64,000 nt of DNA from JAICJR01 sp963848495 (GTDB lineage Bacteria; Actinomycetota; Thermoleophilia; Solirubrobacterales; Thermoleophilaceae): the NCBI GenBank assembly GCA_963848495.1, contig CAWKDV010000004.1:682001-746000 (forward strand). The letters are read 5' to 3'. The notes beneath the pieces were generated by a model. The model worked only from the letters and a program-made list of their open reading frames with translations. It ran no database searches and was not told the origin of the DNA. A program made the position numbers and the translations under genes. Shown here one piece after another: positions 50,610 through 59,280 of this stretch; position 1 is the first letter of the stretch, and every line of letters begins with the position of its first letter.

Positions 50610-51576
50610 GATCGAGTTCCGCCAGGGGATCCGCGACGCGCTCGACGAGGAGCTCGAGCGCGACGAGCGGGTGATCTTCTTCGGCGAGGACGTGGCCGCC
50701 GCCGGCGGCGTGTTCGTGACCACGCCCGGCCTGTTCGAGAAGCATGGGCCGGAGCGGGTGTTCGACACTCCGATCTCGGAGCTCGCGCTGGCCGGCGCGG
50801 CGTTCGGCAGCGCGGTCTGCGGCCTGCGGCCGGTGATCGAGATCATGTTCGGCGACTTCCTGCCGCTCGTCATGGACAGCCTTGTGAACCAGGCGTCCAA
50901 GTACTGGTACATCTCGAACGAGCAGGCCAGCGTGCCGCTGGTGGTGCGCTCGGCGATCGGCGCGGGCGGGCGCTTCGGGGCGATTCACTCGCAGAGCCCG
51001 GTCGGCTGGTTCAACGCGGTGCCGGGCCTGAAGATCGCGGCGCCCTCCACGCCGTCCGACGCCAAGGCGCTGCTCAAGGCCGCGATCCGCGACGACAACC
51101 CGGTGCTGTTCCTCGAGCACAAGCGGCTCTACTCGATCAAGGAGGAGCTGCGCGAGGAGCCGGCCGAGCTGGGCCGCGCGGCGGTGCGCCGCGAGGGCGA
51201 CGACCTCACGCTCGTGTCCTGCATGAAGGGCGTGCACGACTGCCTGGCCGCCGCCGAGCAGCTCGCGGCCGGCGGCATCTCGGCCGAGGTGATCGACCTG
51301 CGCACGCTGCGGCCGCTCGACATGCCCGCGATCGCCGAGTCGCTCGGAAGGACCAACCGGCTGCTGCTCGTCGAGGAGGGCGCGCCCACCGGGGGCTGGT
51401 CGGCCGACGTGCTGGCGCTGGCCAGCGAGCAGTCGCTCCACGACCTCGACGACGTCTGGCGCGTGACCACGGCGGAGCACCCGATCCCCTACAGCCCGAC
51501 GCTGGAGGATGCCTTCCTGCCGAGCCCGGAGCGGATCGTGGAGTCGGTGCGCGAGCGGCTTGGAGTCGCGGCCTAA
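50602..51576 (+). CDS. 2-oxoacid dehydrogenase E1 component, beta subunit (second copy)
   Basis: 324 residues, ATG 50602, overlapping the alpha end by eight bases. IEFRQGIRDALDEELERDER, VIFFGEDVAAAGGVFVTTPG, RVFDTPISELALAGAAFGSA, PVIEIMFGDFLPLVMDSLVN and AEVIDLRTLRPLDMPAIA are standard beta-subunit segments. More like acetoin/pyruvate E1-beta than transketolase. Again no E2 or E3 follows. Convergent with the ABC permease; the stop codons overlap by two bases. Confidence 0.93.
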   Translation: MAEIEFRQGIRDALDEELERDERVIFFGEDVAAAGGVFVTTPGLFEKHGPERVFDTPISELALAGAAFGSAVCGLRPVIEIMFGDFLPLVMDSLVNQASKYWYISNEQASVPLVVRSAIGAGGRFGAIHSQSPVGWFNAVPGLKIAAPSTPSDAKALLKAAIRDDNPVLFLEHKRLYSIKEELREEPAELGRAAVRREGDDLTLVSCMKGVHDCLAAAEQLAAGGISAEVIDLRTLRPLDMPAIAESLGRTNRLLLVEEGAPTGGWSADVLALASEQSLHDLDDVWRVTTAEHPIPYSPTLEDAFLPSPERIVESVRERLGVAA

Positions 51577-52580
51577 GTGCTCCGCTGCCGGGCCCAGGCG
51601 TCGATGCCCACGGCCAGCAGCATCAGCGCGCCCAGCGTGATCTGCTCGTAGAGCGGGTTCAGGCCGAGCAGGTCGTAGCCGTTGCCGATCAGCGCGATGA
51701 AGAGCACGCCGACGACCGTGCGCCAGACCGCGCCCTCGCCGCCGAGGATGCTGGTCCCGCCGATCACGATGCCGGCCAGCACCGTGAAGGTGAGCGACTC
51801 GCCCGAGGCGGACTGCGCACTGAGCACGCGCGAGGCGTCGATCACGCCGGCGAGGGCCGCCGCGCCGCCGCTCAGCATGAAGCTCACGACGCGCACCCAG
51901 TTGACCCGCACGCCGGCGATGCGCGCCGCCTCGGCGTTGCCGCCGGCCGCGTACATATAGCGGCCGATCGTCGTGCGGGCGAGGAACAGCCCGAGCACGA
52001 TCACCGCTCCGATCATGATCCAGATCGACGTCTTCACGGTGAGGAACTCGGTGCGGGCCAGCTTGCCGAAGCCCGGGTGCGTGAACAGCACCACGAGGTT
52101 GCCGTGCGTGATCAGGCTGGCGATGCCGCTGATCACGAACGACATCGCCAGCGTGGCGATCAGCGCGTTGATGCGCAGGTAGGTGGCCACCACGCCGTTG
52201 ACCAGGCCGACCGCGAAGCCCACCAGGATCCCGATCAGGATCGCCGGCGCGGGCGCCATGTGCTGGGCCAGCTCCGCCGACGTGACTCCGGCCAGCGCGT
52301 AGACCGCGCCCACCGACAGGTCGATCCCGCCCGCGACCAGCACCAGCGTTGTCGCCGCCGCGATGATCAGCACGGCCGACTGCTGGTCGAGGATGTTCAG
52401 CAGGTTGACCTTGGTGAAGAACGACGAGCTCGAGATCGTGAGCGTGATGAAGAGCGCGACGAACGGGATCACGATGCCCGCGCCGCGCAGGCGCGAGGTC
52501 AGCCAGGGCGGCAGCTCGCGCCCGCTCGCGCGCGCCACCGGCAGGTCCGAGGCCGCGGTGCCGTCCGGGCTGCCCGTCAC
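51573..52580 (-). CDS. ribose-type ABC transporter permease
   Basis: 335 residues from GTG 52580 (GTGA overlap with the ATPase stop). RbsC-family membrane protein with about ten helices. Signature segments: LVLVAGGIDLSVGAVYALAG, NGVVATYLRINALIATLAMS and GRYMYAAGGNAEAARIAGVR, with SMGGTSILGGEGAVWRTVVG-like GIVIGGTSILGGEGAVW near the end. Works with the ATPase and lipoprotein encoded upstream. Substrate may be a sugar, polyol or other small polar molecule. Confidence 0.93.
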   Translation of the reverse strand: MTGSPDGTAASDLPVARASGRELPPWLTSRLRGAGIVIPFVALFITLTISSSSFFTKVNLLNILDQQSAVLIIAAATTLVLVAGGIDLSVGAVYALAGVTSAELAQHMAPAPAILIGILVGFAVGLVNGVVATYLRINALIATLAMSFVISGIASLITHGNLVVLFTHPGFGKLARTEFLTVKTSIWIMIGAVIVLGLFLARTTIGRYMYAAGGNAEAARIAGVRVNWVRVVSFMLSGGAAALAGVIDASRVLSAQSASGESLTFTVLAGIVIGGTSILGGEGAVWRTVVGVLFIALIGNGYDLLGLNPLYEQITLGALMLLAVGIDAWARQRST

Positions 52581-54091
52581 GCCGCCTCCCGCTCGGCGAA
52601 CGCCGCCGCGAGAATCGCCGACTCCGTCATCTGGTCTCCATTGAGCTCGGACACCACCCGGCCCCCGCGCATCACGAGGACGCGATGCGCCAGGCCGAGG
52701 ATCTCCTCGATCTCGGACGAGATCAAGAGCACGCCGAGCCCGCGCTGGGCCAGCGAGACCAGCAGCTCGTAGATCGAGCGCTTGGCCCCCACGTCCACGC
52801 CGCGCGTGGGCTCGTCGGCGATCAGCACGCTGGGCTTGCACATCAGCATGCGCGCGAACAGCACCTTCTGCTGGTTGCCGCCGGACAGGGACGCCACCGG
52901 GGCGTCGGGGCTGCCCGCCTTGAGCGCCCAGCCCTCGAGCACCTCGGCCGCCGCCGCGCGCTCGGCGCGGCGGTTCACCACGCCGGCGCGGCTCACGTCG
53001 CCGAGGCTCGACAGGCTCACGTTCTCCACCACCGAGCGCGCGAACAGCAGCCCCTGCTGCTTGCGCGACTCGGGGATCATCGCCAACCCGCGGCGCAGGC
53101 TGCCGAGCGGGCCGCCCCCGAGCGCCTCGCCGCCGGCGATCTCCACGCTGCCGGCGTTACGACGGTCGACGCCGAAGACCGCCCGCGCCAGCTCCGTGCG
53201 GCCGGCGCCGATCAGCCCGGCGATGCCGAGGATCTCGCCCCGGCGCAGCTCGAGCGAGACGCCCGCGACGCCCGGGGCGTGCAGGTCGCGGACGGACAGC
53301 ACGGCCGGCGCGTCGGCTCCCGCGAGGACCTTGTCGGGGAAGGCGGCCCCGAGGGGGCGGCCGAGCATGCCCTGGATCAGCGACTCCTCGGTCTCCTCGG
53401 CCGCGGCCCTGGTGCGCACCAGGCGGCCGTCGCGCAGGATCGTGACCGTGTCCGCCAGCTCGATCACCTCGCGCAGGAAGTGCGACACCAGCAGGATCGT
53501 CTTGCCCGAGGCGGCGAGCGAGCGCACGATCTCGTGGAGGCGCTCGATGTCGGGCCCGCCGAGCGCGGCGGTGGGCTCGTCCATCACGATCAGCTCGGCG
53601 TCGCGGGAGAGCGCGCGCAGGATCTCGACCTGCTGCTGCTCCGCGGTGCGCAGGCGGCCCGCGGGGCGGTCGGCCGGGAGCTCGAAGCCGGCGGACTCCG
53701 CGAGCTGCTGGTAGCGGCGCCGCAGCGCCCGCCGCTTGAGCCAGCCGACCCTGCGCGGCTCGACGCCGAGGAAGACGTTCTCCTCGACCGTGAGCTGAGG
53801 CACGATCAGGAGCTCCTGCGCGATCGCGGCGATGCCGCTCTCGAGTGCCTCGCGCGGCGACCTGAAGCTGACGGGCCGGCCGCCCACGAGCAGCCGGCCC
53901 TCATCGGCCTGGAGGGCGCCCGCCACGATCTTCCCGAGCGTGGACTTGCCGGCGCCGTTCTCCCCCACCAGCGCATGGATCGAGCCGCGCTGGATCCGGA
54001 GCGAGACCCGATCGAGCGCGAGGACGCCCCCAAAGCGCTTGGAGACGCCCTCGATCGCGACGTGTGCTGTCGGCTCGTCTACCCCGGCCAC
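52577..54091 (-). CDS. ribose-type ABC transporter ATP-binding protein (two ATPase domains)
   Basis: 504 residues, GTG 54091. RbsA/MglA type with two nucleotide-binding domains. The first has Walker A VGENGAGKSTLGKI, LRTAEQQQVEILRALSRDAE and Walker B LIVMDEPTAALGG. The second has degenerate GLIGAGRTELARAVFG, signature LSGGNQQKVLFARML and VLIADEPTRGVDVGAK. Domain order and length are normal. Start overlaps the binding-protein gene by 13 bases. Confidence 0.95.
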   Translation of the reverse strand: MAGVDEPTAHVAIEGVSKRFGGVLALDRVSLRIQRGSIHALVGENGAGKSTLGKIVAGALQADEGRLLVGGRPVSFRSPREALESGIAAIAQELLIVPQLTVEENVFLGVEPRRVGWLKRRALRRRYQQLAESAGFELPADRPAGRLRTAEQQQVEILRALSRDAELIVMDEPTAALGGPDIERLHEIVRSLAASGKTILLVSHFLREVIELADTVTILRDGRLVRTRAAAEETEESLIQGMLGRPLGAAFPDKVLAGADAPAVLSVRDLHAPGVAGVSLELRRGEILGIAGLIGAGRTELARAVFGVDRRNAGSVEIAGGEALGGGPLGSLRRGLAMIPESRKQQGLLFARSVVENVSLSSLGDVSRAGVVNRRAERAAAAEVLEGWALKAGSPDAPVASLSGGNQQKVLFARMLMCKPSVLIADEPTRGVDVGAKRSIYELLVSLAQRGLGVLLISSEIEEILGLAHRVLVMRGGRVVSELNGDQMTESAILAAAFAEREAA

Positions 54092-55086
54092 TCGGCGGTG
54101 AACTGCGAGACGTTGTCCTTCGTCACGACGCCGGCGTTCGGCAGCGCGGCCACCGGATCGACGCCGCCGGTCACGGCGCCCGTCTGCACGGCCTTGATCG
54201 CGGCCTGGGCGGCCAGGCGGCCCTCGGTGGCGGGCAGCTGCGCCACGTCACCGAACCAGGCGCCGGACCCAACTCCCTGCAGAGCCGCGGCCGAACCGCC
54301 GTAGCCCACGAGCGTGATCTTCTTCTTGCCGATCCCCTGCACCGCGCCCTCGATGCCCTGGTCCGAGCCGACGATCAGGTTGATCTCGGGGTGGGCCTGG
54401 AGCATGTTCTGGGTGGCGGCGAGTCCCTTGGCGGGCGTGAAGAAGCTCTCGCCCTGCGCCACGACCTTGATCTTGCCGGCGGTGGCGGTGGTGAACGCCT
54501 TGTTGATGGCGACGTCGAGCGCCGACGCCTTGATGTCGTACAGGTAGCCGACGTTGCAGGGGTTGAGGTTGTTCGCGGTGCAGGCCTGCGTGACCAGGTT
54601 GCCGAGCTTCGTCCCGATGTCGGTCGGAACGAACACGACGTTGCCCGACAGGCCCTTGACCTGCGGCTGGTCGGTGGTCAGGTCGGGACCGAGGATCTGG
54701 TCCATGTTCACGACCTTGATGCCCTTGCCGATCGCGTCCTGAACGCCCGTGATCAGCCCCGTGCCGAAGATCGGCTGCACGATGATCGCGTTGTACTTGC
54801 CGGACGCGGTCGCGTTCTGGAGCTGGGAGAACTGCGCCTTCGGATCGTTGTTGGCGTCGAGGACGGTCAGCGTCGCGCCGGACGTCTTGGCCACCGTCTG
54901 CGCCGCGGCCAGCATCGGCGCGTCGTAGCTGTTCGCCACGGCGAACGACAGGTAGGCGATATGCACCGGCTTGTTAGAGGCGCCGGTGGTGCTGCTGCTC
55001 GAGCTCGACTTGCTCGAGGAGCCGCAGGCGGTGACGAGCAGCGCCATCGCGAGCACGCCCACGGTCGCCACGAAGGTCCGTTTCAC
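54079..55086 (-). CDS. ABC transporter substrate-binding lipoprotein (ribose type)
   Basis: 335 residues from GTG 55086, with GGAGGGAG upstream; further in-frame starts lie up to 55131. Lipoprotein signal TVGVLAMALLVTACGSSSK with lipobox LVTAC, then a Ser-rich linker. The periplasmic-binding type 1 fold reads HIAYLSFAVANSYDAPMLAA, NAIIVQPIFGTGLITGVQDA, KGIKVVNMDQI, NLIVGSDQGIEGAVQGIG and ITLVGYGGSAAALQGVGSG. Captures the substrate for the RbsAC-type pair. Lead gene of the importer operon. Confidence 0.93.
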   Translation of the reverse strand: MKRTFVATVGVLAMALLVTACGSSSKSSSSSSTTGASNKPVHIAYLSFAVANSYDAPMLAAAQTVAKTSGATLTVLDANNDPKAQFSQLQNATASGKYNAIIVQPIFGTGLITGVQDAIGKGIKVVNMDQILGPDLTTDQPQVKGLSGNVVFVPTDIGTKLGNLVTQACTANNLNPCNVGYLYDIKASALDVAINKAFTTATAGKIKVVAQGESFFTPAKGLAATQNMLQAHPEINLIVGSDQGIEGAVQGIGKKKITLVGYGGSAAALQGVGSGAWFGDVAQLPATEGRLAAQAAIKAVQTGAVTGGVDPVAALPNAGVVTKDNVSQFTAEWPG

Positions 55087-55153
55087 TCTGAGCACTCCCT
55101 CCTCCCCGCGAGTTCCACGGGGCCCGGTCATGGGGCTCCCTAGTCGGCCACCA

Positions 55154-55194
55154 TGCGTTCAGTGATGGTAAACAGAATGTTCGGTGCCGGTCAA
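55154..55194 (-). promoter_or_regulatory. ABC-importer promoter with the shared 18-base element
   Basis: On the minus strand: -35 TTGACC (55194-55189), 18 bases, -10 TACCAT. TTTACCATCACTGAACGC covers the -10 and start region and differs by two bases from the element at 48304-48321. Spacing from the importer start is about 70 bases. Confidence 0.65.
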
Positions 55195-55217
55195 GGCACA
55201 AGGCATATCCGTTTAGC

Positions 55218-56099
55218 TCAGCTTGACGCCCGTGCCAGCACGAGATCGTTCTCGACGGACACCCAGGGGCCGTCCACAGCGGCCGGACACTCGGGATCGC
55301 CGGCCGAGCGCTCCACGAACTCGCGCATCAAGGAGGGCTTCACGGCGAACACGGCGTCCGAGTCGAGGTACTCGCTCGCACTGTCGAAGATGTGTGTCGT
55401 GACGCTGCGGTAGCCGGGGGCGCGCACGATCATGTGGATGTGGGCGGGCCGCCACGGGTGGCGGCCTGTGGCGCTCAGCATGCGGCCCACCGGCCCGTCG
55501 TGGGGGATCGGGTACGGCACGGGCCGCACCGCGACAAAGGCGTAGCTGCCGTCCTCGCGCGTGCGGTAGCGGCCGCGCAGGTGGTCCTCGGGCGCCTCCG
55601 GGCGCTGCACCGCGTAGAGCTGGTCGTCGCCGTTCTGCCAGACGTCGAGCTCGGCGCCCGCGATCGGCCTGCCATCGGTGTCGAGCACGCGGCCGTGCAC
55701 CCAGGCGGGGGTGCCGCCCGGCTCGCCGGCCATCGTCTCGCCGTAGCCGCGCTCCGGTGAGCCCGGCACGTAGAAGGGGCCGAGCACCGTGGACTCGGTG
55801 GCGCCGCCCGGGAGCGGGTTGGCCAGCGCGTCGACGAGCATCGACAGCGCCAGCGTGTCCGACCAGAGGATGAACTCCTGACGCCGGTCGTCGGTGATGT
55901 GGCCGGTCTCGGTGAGGACGCGCACGGCGCGCTCCCACTCCTCCTGGTTCAGCCCGACCTCACCGGCGAAGGCGTGCAGGTGCCGCACGAGCGCCTGCAT
56001 CAGCTCGCGCAGGCGCGGATCGGAGCAGCCGTCGAAGCTGCGCAGCGCGGCGGCGGTGATGTCGGCGGGGGTGGTGCGCGAGTCGCTCACGCGCGGCAT
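55218..56099 (-). CDS. intradiol ring-cleavage dioxygenase, hydroxyquinol 1,2-dioxygenase-like
   Basis: 293 residues from ATG 56099; GTG 56090 is close and possible. N-terminal dioxygenase helix domain (LRELMQALVRHLHAFAGEVG, EEWERAVRVLTETGHITDDR), then the catalytic beta domain. Iron ligands in ESTVLGPFYVPGSPERGYG (Tyr), PVPYPIPHDGPVGRML (Tyr) and HPWRPAHIHMIVRAPGY (His, His). Opens a catechol or hydroxyquinol ring between the hydroxyls to a cis,cis-muconate or maleylacetate precursor. Upstream monooxygenase and importer suggest an aromatic substrate for the island. Confidence 0.9.
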   Translation of the reverse strand: MPRVSDSRTTPADITAAALRSFDGCSDPRLRELMQALVRHLHAFAGEVGLNQEEWERAVRVLTETGHITDDRRQEFILWSDTLALSMLVDALANPLPGGATESTVLGPFYVPGSPERGYGETMAGEPGGTPAWVHGRVLDTDGRPIAGAELDVWQNGDDQLYAVQRPEAPEDHLRGRYRTREDGSYAFVAVRPVPYPIPHDGPVGRMLSATGRHPWRPAHIHMIVRAPGYRSVTTHIFDSASEYLDSDAVFAVKPSLMREFVERSAGDPECPAAVDGPWVSVENDLVLARASS

Positions 56100-56168
56100 T
56101 GTCGCGCTATCAGGAAATCCGTGGATTCCGTTCACGCGCCTCTTACGCTGCGGATCGATATTGCTCCT

Positions 56169-57005
56169 GTGACCGTCAAGCGGCAGCTCGCCCGGCTCAT
56201 CGCGTTCGGGGTGGTCGCGGCCGCGCTCCTCCCGTCCCCCGCCCGCGCCGCCACAGCGAGCACGACCAGCACGAACTGGGCCGGCTACGCGGTGACGCGC
56301 CCGGGCGTGCGCTTCCGGCGAGTGTCGGGGAGCTGGGTGGTGCCCGCGGCCGACTGCAGCGCCGGCAGCTCCGGCTACTCGTCCACCTGGGTCGGCCTCG
56401 GCGGCTTCAGGACGAGCTCGCGTGGGCTCGAGCAGACCGGCGTCGATGCCGACTGCACGCCCGGCGGCCGCGCGGTCTACTCCGCCTGGTACGAGCTGCT
56501 GCCCGCGGGAGCGGTGACCGTGCACATGAGCCTCCACGCCGGCGACCGGATCGAGGCCGCGGTGACCGTGAGGGGACACGACGTGAGGCTGACGTTGCGG
56601 AACCTGACGACCGGCGCGAGCTTCACGCGCACGCGGAGGATGTCGTCGCCGGACCTGTCCTCCGCCGAGTGGATCGTGGAGGCTCCGGCGACCTGCTCCT
56701 CGTCGGGCGACTGCCAGGACCTGCCGCTGTCCGACTTCGGCACGATCAGCTTCAGCCGCGCGTCGGCCACCACCACGGCGGGCCGGAGCGGCTCGGTGTC
56801 GAGCCCGCTCTGGAACTCCACGAGCATCACGCTCGGCCAGCCCACCCGGCGCGTCGGTTTCCCAGCCTCGGCCGCGAGCGGGGCCACGCCCTCGTCGCTC
56901 AGCTCGAGCGGCTCGTCGTTCAGCGTGACCTACCAGCAGCAGGCGGCGAGCGGCGGCGGCCAGCCGGTGACGCTGCCGGGCGGCGTGCCGCCGGGCGGGC
57001 CCTAG
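56169..57005 (+). CDS. secreted G1-type (glutamic) endopeptidase-like protein
   Basis: 278 residues, GTG 56169. Signal peptide (RLIAFGVVAAALLPSPARAA). Eqolisin-like beta-sandwich: TSTNWAGYAV, GYSSTWVGLGGF, GLEQTGVDADC with the catalytic Gln, YSAWYELLPAGAVTVHM, and SSAEWIVEAPATC with the catalytic Glu. The Gln/Glu dyad seems intact, so acid-active proteolysis is plausible. Cys pairs may stabilise it. The end is Gly/Pro-rich. Overlaps the converging esterase stop by four bases. Confidence 0.85.
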   Translation: MTVKRQLARLIAFGVVAAALLPSPARAATASTTSTNWAGYAVTRPGVRFRRVSGSWVVPAADCSAGSSGYSSTWVGLGGFRTSSRGLEQTGVDADCTPGGRAVYSAWYELLPAGAVTVHMSLHAGDRIEAAVTVRGHDVRLTLRNLTTGASFTRTRRMSSPDLSSAEWIVEAPATCSSSGDCQDLPLSDFGTISFSRASATTTAGRSGSVSSPLWNSTSITLGQPTRRVGFPASAASGATPSSLSSSGSSFSVTYQQQAASGGGQPVTLPGGVPPGGP

Positions 57006-58171
57006 CTGGTTTCGTGCTCGATCCAGAGGCGGATCTGCTCGTACACGCGCGGGTGGCCGAGCAGATGGAAGTGCGTCAGGCCGCCGAGGTGCAGGCCCTT
57101 GTCGAGCTCGAACGGGATGCGGCGGGTGCGGCCGCTCCCGGAGGCGCTCGGCAGGCGGACGAGCAGGTCGCCGACGAGCGACCCGAGCCGGTCGTCCGCG
57201 CTCTGGGCCAGCGTCGCGCCGATGTAGAAGTAGGCCGCGTGCGGCAGGAACGGCACCTCGCCGCAGCGGTCGCGCAGCAGCTCGTCCGGGTCGTGGTCGC
57301 GCCAGTCCTCCTCGATGCAGCTGCCGAAACGGAGGTCCTTGATGCCGGCGCTGCGCACATTGATCGCGTCGGCGAACGGCCTGCTCTCGGGCAGCCGGCC
57401 GAGCGCCCAGCCGGCCACGTTGGCGGCCTTCTCGAGCGGCGCGCCTAGGTGCGGCGTGCCGAGACAGAAGACGTGCCGCAGCGGCTCGACCCAGCCGTGC
57501 CCGTCCGCCTCGCCGTAGTGGCAGGCGCTGCGCACCACGAGGCCGCCCATCGAGTGCCCCACCAGCGCCACGCTCTCGAGCTCGACCGGCCACTCCTCCA
57601 CAAGCCCGTCCAGCAGCGCTGCCAGCCGGCGGCCGTTGTCCGAGATGTGGAGGCCGGTGTTGTAGCGGGCGTAGACCGGCGTGTAGCCGAGCTCCTCGCG
57701 CAGCAGGTCGCCGTAGGTCGGGCGGCCGAACAGCTTCCAGGACGCGTCTGTCTCGCACAGGCCGTGGACGAAGACGGCCAGCCGCGCGCTGGGCTCGTGG
57801 TCTTCCCGCTGAAGCGTCATCTCGAGCGCCACCGGCTCGTACTCGCGCGCGAGCCTGTCGCCGATCGCGCCGTTCAGCGCCCCGAGCGCGAGGCCACCGC
57901 GCGGCGTGTCGGCGAGCGGCGCCTCGTCGGGGCCGGCGGCGAGGAGCGCCGTGGCGCCCGCACCGATCGGCGTGCGCAGCGCGGCCGCCACCGAGCGGTA
58001 GGCCACCTCCGAGATGCCCCGCTGGACCACACGCACCGGCTCGCCGAGCGGGCCCAGCAGCTCGAAGGTGCGCCGCTCGATCGCGGCCTGCATGTCGCGC
58101 GCGAGCACCACGGGCCGGATCGCCGCGTGACCCGCCAGCCTGCCCAGCGCCTTTGCCTCCTCGATCCTCAT
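57002..58171 (-). CDS. alpha/beta hydrolase (esterase/lipase, PGAP1-like)
   Basis: 389 residues, ATG 58171. Alpha/beta hydrolase core: RLAVFVHGLCETDASWKLFG (oxyanion His-Gly), the nucleophile elbow VALVGHSMGGLVVRSACHYG, CLGTPHLGAPLEKAANV, and a C-terminal His in THFHLLGHPRVYEQI. An N-terminal ~120-residue helical extension precedes the fold. No signal peptide, so probably cytoplasmic or membrane-attached. Substrate likely an acyl ester. Four-base overlap (ATGA) with the TetR gene, which presumably controls it. Confidence 0.87.
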   Translation of the reverse strand: MRIEEAKALGRLAGHAAIRPVVLARDMQAAIERRTFELLGPLGEPVRVVQRGISEVAYRSVAAALRTPIGAGATALLAAGPDEAPLADTPRGGLALGALNGAIGDRLAREYEPVALEMTLQREDHEPSARLAVFVHGLCETDASWKLFGRPTYGDLLREELGYTPVYARYNTGLHISDNGRRLAALLDGLVEEWPVELESVALVGHSMGGLVVRSACHYGEADGHGWVEPLRHVFCLGTPHLGAPLEKAANVAGWALGRLPESRPFADAINVRSAGIKDLRFGSCIEEDWRDHDPDELLRDRCGEVPFLPHAAYFYIGATLAQSADDRLGSLVGDLLVRLPSASGSGRTRRIPFELDKGLHLGGLTHFHLLGHPRVYEQIRLWIEHETS

Positions 58172-58758
58172 CGCACCCCCAGTAGCGCCGCCTCGACCTC
58201 TCTGAGCCGCTCGACGTCGGAGCGTAACCCGCCGCCGGTGTCGTTGAAAAGGAACGCCTCCGCGAGCTTCACGATCGCGTACGCGAGCGTCGCCGTCTCG
58301 ACCGGCGGCTCGTAGCGGCCCGCCCGCACCTCCTCGTCGATCACCTCGGAGATCGATGCCACGATGCGCGGCTGCACGACGCCGGCGCCGGAGGTGATCA
58401 CGCGCATGGCCGCCTCCCGCTCGGATTCGACGAAGCGCCGCAGAGCGGGGGCCGCGGCCAGGCTGCGGTTGAAGCGGTCGAACGTGTCGAGCAGAGCGGC
58501 CCCGCCCTTCCCCCGCGCGCCCGCTCGCGCCTCGGCGAGCAGCGGCTCGGCGGCGGCCACCAGCACCTCGCCGATCAGGCCCTCGCGCGAGCCGAACCAG
58601 CGGTAGACCGTGGCCCGGCCAAGCCCGAGGCGCGCGGCGATCGCCTGCACGTCGATCCGCTCGCCGCGCAGGTACTGCGCCATCGCTGCCTCTAGCACCT
58701 CCTCGCGCGAGGCGGCGGCCGGGCGGCCTCGCGTGCGGCTCTCCGTGGGACAGCTCAC
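58168..58758 (-). CDS. TetR/AcrR family transcriptional regulator
   Basis: 196 residues, GTG 58758. N-terminal HTH: SREEVLEAAMAQYLRGERID, VQAIAARLGLGRATVYRWFG, SREGLIGEVLVAA. The C-terminal helical ligand domain (residues ~75-190) has RFVESEREAAMRVITSGAG. QsdR-type small-molecule sensor by general look. Controls itself and the coupled esterase; no clear palindrome was seen directly upstream. Confidence 0.93.
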   Translation of the reverse strand: MSCPTESRTRGRPAAASREEVLEAAMAQYLRGERIDVQAIAARLGLGRATVYRWFGSREGLIGEVLVAAAEPLLAEARAGARGKGGAALLDTFDRFNRSLAAAPALRRFVESEREAAMRVITSGAGVVQPRIVASISEVIDEEVRAGRYEPPVETATLAYAIVKLAEAFLFNDTGGGLRSDVERLREVEAALLGVR

Positions 58759-58823
58759 GGAAGGTGCTCCATCGGCGGATTGTTACGCGCCCGTCCAGCC
58801 CCCGTCCGTCGCGCGTGCGACGG

Positions 58824-59246
58824 CTACCGGTCGGCGAGGCGGCGCAGCAGCGGCACGGCCTCGCGGAGAACCGCCTGCTCCTCCGGCGACAGCTCGCCGA
58901 TCGCCCGGGCGAGCCAGCCCTCGCGGTGGCGGCGGTCGGCCCCGAGCGTCGTGCGGCCCTGCTCGGTGAGCTCGACGATCGCGCGCCGGCCGTCGGCCGG
59001 ATCGGGGCGGCGCTGCACGAAGCCGTCGCCCTCGAGGTCGGCCACGGTCTGGGCCATCGACTGGGGCCGCACGCGCTCGGCCAGGGCGAGGTCGCTGACG
59101 CTCTGCGCTCCCTCCCGGTCGAGCCGCCCGAGCACCGCTCCGTGCGAGAGCGGGAAGCTGTGCTCGGCCCGCAGGCGGCGCACGAGCTGCCCGATCACCA
59201 CGCGCAGGTCGCTGGCGGTCAGGGCTGTGTCGGTCTTGGCCGGCAT
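58824..59246 (-). CDS. MarR family transcriptional regulator
   Basis: 140 residues, ATG 59246. Winged helix: LRVVIGQLVRRLRAEHSFPL, SVSDLALAERVRPQSMAQTV and FVQRRPDPADGRRAIVELTE, the standard MarR wing with DPADGRR. Divergent from the 14-helix MFS exporter, with a perfect palindrome in between, the normal arrangement for drug-responsive repression of an efflux pump. Confidence 0.93.
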   Translation of the reverse strand: MPAKTDTALTASDLRVVIGQLVRRLRAEHSFPLSHGAVLGRLDREGAQSVSDLALAERVRPQSMAQTVADLEGDGFVQRRPDPADGRRAIVELTEQGRTTLGADRRHREGWLARAIGELSPEEQAVLREAVPLLRRLADR

Positions 59247-59280
59247 GACGGGACTCTAACTCGTTTCGACAGGTGAACTG

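Noticed and set aside
56100..57758. Upstream extension of the intradiol dioxygenase frame to 846 codons
   Set aside because: The extra part is antisense to the G1 peptidase and out of frame with the esterase; its Arg/Ala-rich text has no domain.
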